Shown one piece after another: positions 10,994 through 21,000 of a DNA stretch of 64,000 nt. A model generated the notes under the pieces. That model saw nothing but the letters and a program-made list of their open reading frames with translations, searched no databases and was not told where the DNA came from. The stretch comes from Kalmusia sp. IMI 367209 (lineage: Eukaryota; Ascomycota; Dothideomycetes; Pleosporales; Didymosphaeriaceae). Both the position numbers and the translations under genes were made by a program. Numbering within the stretch: the first letter of the stretch is position 1; the number at the start of each line of letters is the position of its first letter. Location: NCBI GenBank assembly GCA_027946365.1, contig JAPEUQ010000004.1, forward strand, positions 3,864,140-3,928,139, written 5' to 3'.

Positions 10994-11523
10994 TGATCTA
11001 TCACAGCAAAACTGTGAGACATGAAAAGGGATGGAAGTTATCGGTCGAGACAGCCCGCTTTGTACTAGTAGCAGCTCGGCCACGCTAGACGTGGTGCATG
11101 CCAGCGAGCGCTCCACTGCTCCCCATGGGGAGCGCCATGACATGCTAGGCTGATATGAGAGCTATAGTGCTGTAGACTGGAGGGGCGAATTTCGGCTCGG
11201 TCTTGGTGACCGACGCAGCTAACGAGATATGGTGGATCCCGGTCAATCCGCTGGAAAAAGCGTTTATCACTTATCTTATAGCGTATAGTCCTGCGATCTG
11301 TCGATGATATGACATGCCTCGTCCGGTCGCTCGAAAGTGCCGAAGGTGTGCAGTGGAATCCGTACGGTGTGGATTACCGTAGGCTGGATGAATTTGCCTA
11401 TTGCAGACGCAAGCTGCAGAGATAGTCATGAGTCTCGTGTTCTATAGTACATACCAGAACTTCATTCTAAAAGGACACGGTCACATCCACAACACATCAC
11501 TCAAGGCATTGAAGTCTTGAACC
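10994..11523. promoter_or_regulatory. Divergent promoter region, permease / monooxygenase, with paired GATA sites
   Basis: 530 bp between outward-facing starts. On the minus strand, the orientation of the permease, TGATAA occupies 11264-11269 and AGATAA 11271-11276, two perfect HGATAR sites separated by one base, about 270 bp upstream of the permease ATG. Closely paired GATA sites are the preferred target of AreA/NIT2 in nitrogen-regulated permease promoters. I see no gene here. Confidence 0.5.
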
Positions 11524-13055
11524 ATGGCGTATCCAGAAGTCATTCTCGATCAAGATGTAATTATCATCGGAGCGGGCATAGCAGGTATCTGCTTTGCCCA
11601 CAGATTGCAGGAAAGGAATCCTAGTCTCAGCTACTGCATTCTTGAACAACGCAGCGAGCTTGGAGGCACATGGAGCCTCTTCAAGTACCCAGGTGAGCAG
11701 TTCGCAATATATATCTTCCCGCATCCGCTAAGATTCTTACAGGCATTCGATGCGACTCAGATCTCTTTACCTACGGTTTCCCATGAAACCCATGGACCGA
11801 GAAACTAGCACTAGCCCAAGGCCCAACCATCCTTCGATACATAGAAGAGACTTCCAAAAAAGACGGTGTAGACGAGCACATTCTATTCAACCATAAAGTC
11901 AAAGATTTGGCATGGTCATCAAAGCCCCAAACATGGTCTATGGAAGTCGACAATGGTGAGAATAGCAAAACCATGCGGTCGAAGTACGTTTTCCTTGCAA
12001 CCGGATACTTCGACTACGATCAAGGGCTCGAGGCAGTCATCCCAGGGATTAAGACCTTCAAGGGCGACGTGATACATCCTCAATTTTGGCCAGAATCATT
12101 GAATTACACAGGTAAAGATGTCGTCATTATCGGATCAGGTGCTACCGCTATCTCACTTCTTCCTGCTATAGCAGGCAAAGCGAAGCATGTCACGATGCTA
12201 CAACGGTCGCCCAGCTACATCCTTTCTATTCCACTCGAAGGAGACTGGATTGAGAGGACGATCCGAGCAGTTGCGCCTGCGTGGTTGGCAACGAGGTTGG
12301 TGCGACTCAAGTGGATCGTCATGCCTGCAATCTTTCGAGCTTACTGCACTATGTTTCCAGATCGCGCTCGGCGACTGATGCGAAAAATTACAGAGCCTCA
12401 GCTCAAACAGGCCGACATGATGGATCCTCACTTCAATCCAAGGTACGACCCATTCGAACAAAGGATGTGCATGTGCCCTGACGGCGACTTTTACAACTGC
12501 CTGCGTGGTGACGATGCAAGCATCAAGACAGGTGTCATTCAGGAAGTCACTACCGATAGCATCAAGCTTGAGTCTGGCGACGAGCTGCATCCTGACGTTA
12601 TAGTGACAGCGACTGGTCTCAAGCTGCGTCTTGGAGGCAACATCAACCTTACCATCGATGGCAGCGCTCCACTGCAGATGAATAATCAGTTCGTCTGGAG
12701 AGGACTTATGTTCGAACAGGTTCCTAATTTGTTCTTCTCATTCGGCTACCTTGACGCCAGCTGGACACTTGGAGTTGACACATCGGCTCAGTTGGCTTGC
12801 AAGATCTTAAATCAAATGGAGAAAGATAGGAACGGAGTGGTCTTCCCGCAACGTAACGCGAAGGAACTGGCAACGATGAATGAAGTCAGTCTGATGCCGC
12901 TGACTTCAACATACGTGGAGAAAGCACGATCTGAACTTCCCAGAGTAGGAGATAGTGCACCATGGAAGCCACGACAGCCCTACTTGTGGGAGCAATTATC
13001 ACTGAAGTGGGGAGACAATCTAGGCGGATTGGAATGGATAAGGGACAACAGATGA
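11524..13055 (+). pseudogene. Baeyer-Villiger-type flavin monooxygenase with an in-frame stop
   Basis: Two exons, 11524-11692 and 11743-13055 (50 bp intron ending TTACAG), give a 493-codon frame of the FAD/NADPH class B monooxygenase family. It has an N-terminal dinucleotide fold VIIIGAGIAG, the GGTW segment, the Baeyer-Villiger fingerprint F-x-G-x(3)-H-x(3)-W-P (FKGDVIHPQFWP), a second dinucleotide fold VIIGSGATA, and the late VTATG motif. Codon 71, at 11784-11786, is TGA where relatives usually have Trp (..F-x-W-N-P-W). It is the only break, and the frame and motifs are kept on both sides. The protein as read would be a 70-residue stub. Either a recent pseudogene, a strain-specific allele or a base error. 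The substrate is unknown; ketone or N oxidation are both possible for the family. Confidence 0.85.
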
Positions 13056-14263
13056 AGAATCCAAGCCAACACAAAATGCTTTGAGTCTGTCCTTTTTTTT
13101 TTCAAACATTATGCATGACCTAGAAACCAACTTTTGAGTTTGAGATTTGTAGCAATGCATTCGGAACAATGTTGCTACTTTTGCACGGCTAACATTTGCC
13201 ACCACATGAGCGCTTCGTGAACCAGAGTTGAACGTTTGCTCTTAGGAATCAAGTGGAAAAATGGTGAGTCACTCGTACGGCCTCCGGCAGCGTGGACCGT
13301 CCTTTGAACAAGCGGCTAGCGCCATTTTCGATGACCACTTTCGGCCATGAACGCATTCAGACCGGAGCACGCATAGGCTGTCCGACTACTCAGCATCCTT
13401 GATCTTGATTACACAGTCACGCGCCATCTCGATGACAGTATTCTCGACTTTATTGAATTTACGGTCTTGAATCTGCAGTTCACACTCGAAATGATTGCGA
13501 AGTGAGGTTACGTTATTGACCCCTTAGCTGAGTTCAATGACAGCGTTGGGCGGCGGAGCCAGTCGCTCTTTGCTACGGTTCTTTCCTGCTCTTCTAAGTT
13601 CGTTGCTGCATCTAGCGACTGTCGTTACGTCGCGACAGACGCCTTTGTGCAAAACACGGCTGTTTGGTCTGGCGCACCATTTGGTGGTCAAAGCGTTTGT
13701 AGCAGGAACAAAACTCTCGAGAGATTGCAAGCTTTCTACTTGCCTACTTGCTGGAAAGATCCAGCTGGGGACACTTCTTGACTTCACAATAGCAATGCAT
13801 CTTAAGTACATCATGTCATCGACTCTAAGCATTCCAGTAATGACAGTTAGCGCGTATCACAGTGGTGTGAGTTTGTCGAGCAACAATGGAAAGATCCAGA
13901 AGTTGTGCGACATTAGTATAGGACTAACCTTGTTGGCATTATACAATGATACAAACTGTTATCCCTTATCAAAGATTGCGACTTCGAGGGGTCCTTGCGC
14001 ATTTACAAAGGAACACCCGACAAGTCTGGTATTTAACACGGATACAGGCGGTTCAACGATGGGGTGGCGTTTTGTGGGGAGCAATCTCTCGGGGGTGCTC
14101 TCCGAAACCCGCCCCGTTGCCGGCCCGAGGAAACCGTCAAGAACATTAATACACCACGAAAAGACGCGTAGTGCTATGATAGAACACTTAATCTACTGAA
14201 AGCGTATCGCTAATCAAGACACTCAAAGTTACTAAACATACGATTTCCGGCGGCATCCACATC
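13056..14263. other. Intergenic region, no gene recognised
   Basis: 1.2 kb between the monooxygenase and P5C reductase. The + strand carries an open frame of 220 codons (13537-14199), but it has no recognisable motif, no intron signals and a Ser/Leu/Thr-rich composition that looks accidental. The minus strand (about 13385-13830) is also largely open, with one segment that reads like a protein C-terminus, yet I could not assign it to a family. It may be an old gene remnant. Confidence 0.35.
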
Positions 14264-15209
14264 ATGGTAACTTCCAAATTGCCAACCGTAGCGGTGATCG
14301 GATGCGGTGAGTCCAAGCTAACAGCTTTCCATGCAAATTGAAGAAGAGCTCGAACTAATATTGAGCTCCTCAGGAACCCTGGGTACCTCGATCGCTGCAG
14401 GACTCATTGATCCCAGAGACAAGAGCAACTTTGGAATTGGACGTCTCATTGCAACCGTCGGGACCGAGGCGTCGCAGCAGCGAGTCAAAGATGCACTATC
14501 GGCTCAATCATCAGGAGTCACCGTTTTCACCAAGCAAGACAACCTGCAAGCTGTCAAGGATGCGGATGTGGTCATTTTGGCGTTCAAGCCCGTCAAGAGG
14601 GAGCAATTGTTCAGTATCCCTGGCGTAGCCGAGGCTCTGCGTGGTAAGCTGGTGATCAGTATCATGGCCGGCATCTCAACCACTGTCTTATCACGCCTGG
14701 TGTCCGGGGGCTCAGAAGTTCCAGGTGGCGCGGAAAAGCTTCAAATAGTTCGTGTGATGCCCAACATGGCTGCAAGGATCCGGGAAGCCATGACGCTCTT
14801 CACCTCTCAAGAAGGCGCATTGACGAAAGAGAACCTCGAATTCACACACTGGATATTCAACCAGGTCGGACAGTCCAAGCATGTCGACGAGAGCACTTTT
14901 GACATCTCCGCTGTACTGGTAGGATGTGCTGGCTCGCTCCTACTGCTCGCTGTGGATGGTCTGCTAGATGCAGCGGTTGCGGAAGGAGTGAAGCGGCCTG
15001 AAGCGACAGAAATGGTTATGCAAAGTGCAATTGGCATGATGAAGCTTGTGCCTGCCGGTGACCATCCGAGTGTTCTGCGAGAAAAGATTGCGTCTCCTGG
15101 AGGATGTTCGATCAGAGCGCTGCTGGAGCTAGAGAAATTGGGTGTCAGGTCTGCTTTCACGTGTGCGATAATGGCGGCGGCTGAGAAGTCGAAGTCTTTA
15201 TCTAAATGA
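14264..15209 (+). CDS. Pyrroline-5-carboxylate reductase
   Basis: NAD(P)H-dependent reduction of P5C to proline, the last step of proline synthesis. Two exons, 14264-14306 and 14374-15209, with a 67 bp GTGAGT..CAG intron inside the first dinucleotide-binding loop; 292 aa. Motifs: VIGCGTLGTSIAAGL at the N-terminus, LAFKPV, SIMAGI, VRVMPNMAARI (the conserved RxMPNxP-like segment, with Ala-Ala in place of the usual Pro), and the C-terminal signature LREKIASPGGCSIRALLELE. The PGG..T segment of the family reads PGGCS here. Intact frame. Finding a biosynthetic reductase next to the catabolic proline genes is unusual, because the two directions would cycle P5C and proline unless they are separated in time or cell compartment. 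Confidence 0.9.
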
Positions 15210-15751
15210 AGGCTTCTGAGGGTCGAATAGCATAAACAACACACAAAATAAAATGTTCTGGGATACATCAAGCCCTTTCAGAGATCTACGCACTCGACTG
15301 ACGCCAGACCATGTTCGTGTTGGCGGAAGGTGCTCCGGACACCTAGCAGGCAGGGACATTGTTTGTGTTTATTCTTACGTGCGCAGTTAGCTAGCTTGTT
15401 ACGGTATAGCGGCTTTCCTCCTAGAGTCCCAACAAGCAACTTGTTACTGCACCTTTTCCCTTTAACAGTTCATGCCTAAGCCACGCGATTCGACTACTGA
15501 CAACGTTGCACTTTGTGGCAAGTACGGTCTATGTCCTCGGTGGGAGGTCCCGCGACTGCAGAACGGTAGCGGCCTCCGATGCCGAAAGTCGGGGTTAAGT
15601 AGCATATTCGCCACTTTTATCTGCCTTTAGTGCTGCGTGTGCCAAGGTGATCGCTGTAGGGACAGACTGACATATATGCGCGTGGCAAAGCGATGTCAAG
15701 ATCATGTAGAGTCCTTACCCATATAGCTTGTACGCAACATTTCTAATCAAT
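15210..15751. other. Intergenic region
   Basis: About 540 bp between P5C reductase and the cupin relic. It should carry the cupin promoter. No coding segment or repeat seen. Confidence 0.5.
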
Positions 15752-16441
15752 ATGGTGACAATTACAGCATATCATTTGCCCGAGACACGCCTCATTCCTA
15801 ATTCGCCTCAGCCACTCCTGTACTACAAGGGCCTCCTAACCGAGTCTGAGCGTCGACCCGAAAATATCGATCAGCGCTTCACACAACAGCACTGGAAGAC
15901 ACAATGGATTTTCCGCTACGGTCCAACACAAGGCTCACACTATCACTCAAGAGTTCACTAATGTATGACGGTTTTAAGTGGCACAGCAACAATTCGCTTT
16001 GGCGTTGCAGACTTGGATGACGACCTGTACAAGAACACCTGGGGAGGCGCGTATGAACCAGGTGGCTTGAAGCTCGAAGTCCAAGCTGGTGATGCCCTTA
16101 TTATTCCCGCCGGCGTTGCGCACAAGACGTACAACACCAGTCCAGCCGACGCATTTAGTCTATTAACCCCGGGCCAGGGCCGAGGCCTCCAGACTGATAA
16201 TGTGTACGAGGCGCTATCGAGAGTTAAATTGTCGGGATTCACGATGATGGGTGCATATCCTGGGAATTGTAGCGATTGGGACTTCTCACGCGGGGGCGAA
16301 GATCTGAATAACTTCCAAGCATCTTGGGAAGTGGCAAGACCTGACTTCGATCCGTTTTTGGGTACTGACAAAGAAGGTATATGTGGGAAGTGGAATGCCA
16401 TGCCTAGATCGAACCGAAAGAACCCCTACGCCAGGATTTAA
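15752..16441 (+). pseudogene. YjlB-like cupin with an in-frame stop
   Basis: A single 230-codon frame. The protein matches the small fungal/bacterial YjlB-type cupins: an N-terminal ITAYHLPETRLIPNSPQPLL segment, WIFRYGPTQGSHYHSR with the metal-ligand His-x-His, GTATIRFGVAD, the second cupin motif GDALIIPAGVAHKT and a C-terminal FTMMGAYP..WDF..GGE and GICGKW. Codon 70 (15959-15961) is TAA where relatives have Glu in His-Glu-Cys-Met, so a single G-to-T change would explain it. Both flanks remain in frame. As read, translation stops inside the cupin metal site. The ATG chosen is the first in frame; its surroundings match the family N-terminus. Biochemical role of this family is unknown. Confidence 0.82.
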
Positions 16442-17587
16442 GACTGGCGAGAGCCGGCCCCGTCGGGGTGCGCTTAGGACAAGATGCTGAGAGAGTATGT
16501 CTGACCGCTGATCAGGCCAATCGCGTTGCGATGCATTTGTTGGAAACAGCCTTAAGCAGGCTACTCATATCGCAGTCAGCAAATAAGGGTGCAATGATCT
16601 GTTCCTCCTAATAAGTTTTGCAAATGACTCATACTTTCCCCGATGATATATTATCACTTGCCGGCAAGTGTATTCACGAGATCGATTTGCAAGGCAGTGA
16701 CCAATGACGGAATTTCCCAGATCAAGACCGACGGATGTTCATTTGGTGAAAATGTGTGGTACATCTGTGGAACGATTCATATTCGCGAAGATTGTGATAA
16801 GCACGCACAAACACTGCAAATGTGGAAGCATCGGCCTATTTCTCTCAAGCAAATCATCCATTTACGTTTCGAGCTGATCGAAATAGCAACGGAAATCTAC
16901 TCCTAAGCGCACTAAGAATGTAATACTCTAAGTCAACATGTTTGAGTGCTATTGCTGCATACATAGATTTCGCACTTACTAGCCCATGGGCGGTATATGA
17001 ATGGTACAGACTATTGAAGCTTTTAGTGCAACACCTGCAACAAAGATTCTAACTTACAGCATGTTAAAGCAGCACATGACGGCTGTTGAACATTGGACTT
17101 ACTGCAACCGGACTTTTCGGGCTTCTGCAACATGCGACCTCAGGCTTCGACGAGTGTTAGGGTGAATAATCTCGAAAAGATGAAAGAACGAGAGCAGAGT
17201 CACTCATGACGCGGTGGAAGTGATGGGCGCCTAGAAACGTTTGAACTGGACATTCGTCAGCATAGGCTTACGGGTTGCATAGCTAGTTACGTTTGCAGCT
17301 GTTTAGACATTCTTAACCAATTTTATTCTAGTATCTTTAACTAGGTAATTCACGCAGATATCACGCATATAATGATTCGGAATTGCAAATTGAAAAAGCG
17401 TAATCGCTGTTTTCCAGGCCTGTGACCGGCGTTAAAAGCGTCTACTGCCCGCACCAGACATTATGGCGTCAAAGATCGATAATAGCTAGTCTGGATTCAG
17501 AGCGATTAGTCATGTCTTGACCCCGCAGATCGACTTACAGCTAATCTATTGCAAATCAAAACCACAACTTGACTGTGCTGCGACAAC
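16442..17587. other. Intergenic region, no gene recognised
   Basis: About 1.1 kb with only short accidental frames, such as an 87-codon one at 16643-16906 without recognisable motifs. Confidence 0.4.
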
Positions 17588-17755
17588 ATGAGTATGAAGA
17601 CAGACAAGATGCATCTCCGGAACGTCCACGTAGAGACATCAATCGTAAACCTTCGACAACTCATTCGCAGCAATCCACTTGGCATCCTCACTACAGCCAT
17701 ACCTTCCGAAATACTATCCGAAAATCTTGTAAAGCCACATTCCATGGATCCTTAA
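17588..17755 (+). pseudogene. PaiB-like FMN-binding protein, N-terminal stub
   Basis: A 55-residue frame that reads like the start of fungal PaiB/PAI2-type FMN-binding proteins (annotated as negative transcriptional regulators). The diagnostic part is M-x-L-R-x-x-H-x-E followed by LRQLIRSNPLGILTTAIPSE. In intact members this is followed by about 180 further residues beginning with a Pro-Leu-Ile-Gln segment. Here similarity ends at the SE, the frame closes at 17753-17755, and AT-rich DNA begins about 20 bp later. I therefore read it as a gene cut off by an insertion or deletion. Identification rests on about 30 residues. Confidence 0.5.
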
Positions 17756-17775
17756 CGTTCAAGATGAATCCAGCG

Positions 17776-18060
17776 ACTAATTTATTATTAGATAAAAATA
17801 TATAATATCTCTTTATTACTTATTAAGAAAGTTGATAACTAGGTAAACTTAATATATCAAAGTTTATAAAGGTGATAAAACTTCAGGTCCTCATTTAAAT
17901 ATTAAGTCTTAGTATTCTAAAGGGTATTTATTAGCTAGAAAATAGAAATTAAAGCTATTTAATTAGTTTCTTAAGGTGTGATATAACAATATTTATCTAA
18001 AGTTTAATGTAATTAACATTATAATTATTAAATCTCAAGCCCATTCTAGCTACTAAATAC
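17776..18060. repeat. Small AT-rich island, probable mutated insertion
   Basis: About 285 bp of very AT-rich sequence set sharply into DNA of balanced composition, between the PaiB stub and the 3' end of the PKS. It resembles the large AT-rich block at 38-64 kb in composition. I could not find terminal inverted repeats or a target duplication by eye. It may be a remnant of a transposon or the 3' region of the PKS. Confidence 0.4.
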
Positions 18061-18080
18061 TGAACGGCCATACAGAATTT

Positions 18081-21000
18081 CTATTCCTTAGGCCTTAGTG
18101 AACTTCTCGCTGCAGCTGTTTGTCCTATCTCTTCGAGGGTCGAACCGCTCAGAATGTCGAACACGGCAATGTCTGCCTCTGTTTCCTTCATAAGCCAGTT
18201 TCTGAGTTCCAGGCCCACGAGCGAATCTACACCGTAGGAGACAAGGGAGTCGTTGAGATCAATATGCTCATGCGGGACGCCTAGTACTCTGCTCAATTTC
18301 TCTTTCAGGGCCTCTGCAATGATCTTGCCGCCTTCCTCGGCAGACGATGCACCTAAAAACGCCAACTTTGCCGTCTTTTGCTGTCGCGCAGTGGATGCTC
18401 GTACTGGCGTATAGGAAGATTCCACCTGGAACATGTGGCGGAACAAAGGGCTGTGCAGCACCTGTGGCACCTCATGCCCTTTCGACCTTATGTCAGCCGG
18501 TAGCTCCAATCCAGTGATGACTTGGCTTTGAGTCGGAGTCGACAAGAGCCCTGGTTGGCAATAGTAATCCAGCATTGCGGTAATCTCGGTTAACGAGCTG
18601 GGACGCAATTTCAAGACCGTGTTTATCCGATCCAACGATGCCTTGCTTTTTGCCTCGAAGCCATCCTCGAGAACGTAGCCAATGTCTAGCGAAACTGCTC
18701 TCTCGCCCTGTGAGGCTCGGTAGCCCGCGAGAGCATCCTCATACGTATTCCCGGAGGCGTAGTTAGCTTGGCCACCGTTCCCAAAGATGCCAGCAACAGA
18801 CGATAAAAGGACAAAGAAATCCATGCCTGACGGTAGAGCGAGATGCAAGTTCCAAGAGCCGTCCACTTTCGGTCTAACCGCTGTTCTCCACTCCACGATA
18901 GACATAGTCGATAACGTCGCGTCCTGTTAAGGATCAGCACTTATGGTACAGCAGATGCCAGAGACGATATTTTTCGACGGAAAAGGTCACTCGCTAGTCT
19001 CATAATCATGGGCAACTTACATGCAATACCATCGCGGCCTGGATACAACCTTTTATAGGCGGCATGGTTCTAGATAGATCCATGATCGCTTTGTCCAATG
19101 CAGATTGATCTGTGATGTCGCAAATCGGGCATTTCACATCGACGCCGGTTCTTCGCATATCTGCCAACATATCTTGCAGATGGTTATCATCTTGCTTTGG
19201 CCCTGAACGAGATAACAAGATCAAGTTCTTTGCACCGCGGCTGACAAGCCAACGAGCAATACTGCGGCCAATGCTGCCCAAGCCTCCAGCAATGACGTAA
19301 CTTGCATCGTCTGGCAATCGGTAGGAAGATGACTGCCCTTGAACAATCTATATATCCTCTGTCAGCGAGACTATATTGAGCTAAGGAACATAGCTTTACC
19401 GGTAGCACATCCTCAGTCCCTACCTCGACCACCATCTTCCCCGAGCTCTTGCCACTCTGCAGATACCTGAACGCCGCTTCAATCTCTCCAAGAGGATACA
19501 AATGAGGCTGAACCACTCTCAGGCTCCCTTGAGAAAACAAATCGAACACTTCTCTTAGCAAGCGCTCACACAGACGGTCTCTGCGCAAAAAGATGAGTTC
19601 CATGTCAACCGAAGAGAAAGAAACGTTTTTGGTAAATGTATGCATCGGCAAACTCCTTCTCAAATGCGCGTCTTTCAGGCCTATTTCGATGAATCGTCCG
19701 AAGGGTGCGATGCAGGTCCATGATGCCTCCATCAACGTTCCTGATAAAGAATTGACTACTACATCGACACCCAATTTGGTTATGCGCTTTATGCCCGTCG
19801 CAAAGGAAGCGTCTCGTGAGGAGAAGATGTGTGACTCAGGGATTCCATAGACGTTCATAAGAAGCGTCTTTTTACTGATATCACCGACAGTAGCAAACAC
19901 AGTGGCTCCAATCCACTGCGCCAGCTGCACCATGGCCTGACCTGTTCCGCCAGCGGCGGAATGGACAAGAACTGTTTCTCCAGGCTGGAGGCGAGCTACG
20001 TCGACTAGCGAGTAGTAGGCAGTACAGTATGCCACGGGAATTGCCGCCGCCGCCGCAAAGCTGAGGTCATCTTGAATCCGAATGACATTGTTTACATGAG
20101 CGCGGCAGTAGGTTTGGATCGAGTGCTCATTGGGTAACGCAGCCACGCGATCGCCAGGCTTGATGCCCACAACCCCCGAACCCGTGGCTCGAACGACACC
20201 AGTGTATTCGCAACCAAGACCGTCGCTTTTGCCTTGGCCGAGAAGTGCTATCAGGTCTTTATAGTTGATTCCGATCGCCTTGATCTCAATTTCTATCTCC
20301 TCTGCAGGCAGCATGAATTTTTCGATCTGTTCTTGAGTGTATTGAATTGTATCCAGTAGGCCTGGAACTCGAATCCCTATTCTTAGCCTCTGTCCGTCAG
20401 CTCTTTGATGCACCACAGGGTGCGCTGTGCGCTTGAAGACATGTTCATCCAAGTATTTAGCCCTGCGAACCCTGTTGATATGAGGCCGTCCTTGTATCAT
20501 GCTATATTCTGGTTCGATGGTGGACGTGACGTCACCAATGCTATTCTGCATTCCTTGGAAGATCTTTGCAACGTGTGGTGCGTTGGTCGGACTTGATGTC
20601 TCAAGCGCGAGAGTAACAAGTACAACTCTCGTGTGCTCATTTCGACTCACTCGACATAAGCCATCGCTTGTAGCATACTCGGGTTTTGACGCAGAATTCC
20701 CTCCACCGCCTTGTTTGACCCACAGAATGCTTCGAGCAGAGGCGAGTACAGCCTTGATAGCGGTGAATGTCAGGTCTTGCATCGCATGTAAGATCGGAGC
20801 CTCTGTTTCATTCAAGAAAATGAAATCATGAGCAAATGCCTCGCTCGTTGCCAGAGAAGCAGCGTCGGCAAGGGCAATCATGTTAAGAGGATGCCGAGAG
20901 TTGCCAATCGAGAGTGCAATGGACATTGCTAAGGCAGACTGATTGTTCGATAAGGGATCCACGATGAAATTTGGAGAGATCGAAGCCGGAACCGGAACCT

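Noticed and set aside
11784..11786. TGA read as selenocysteine in the monooxygenase
   Set aside because: This family does not use selenocysteine, filamentous fungi lack the machinery, and Trp is the usual residue here.
13537..14199. A 220-codon open frame on the + strand
   Set aside because: No recognisable motif, no splice signals, biased low-information composition, and an overlapping open frame on the other strand; length alone is not enough.
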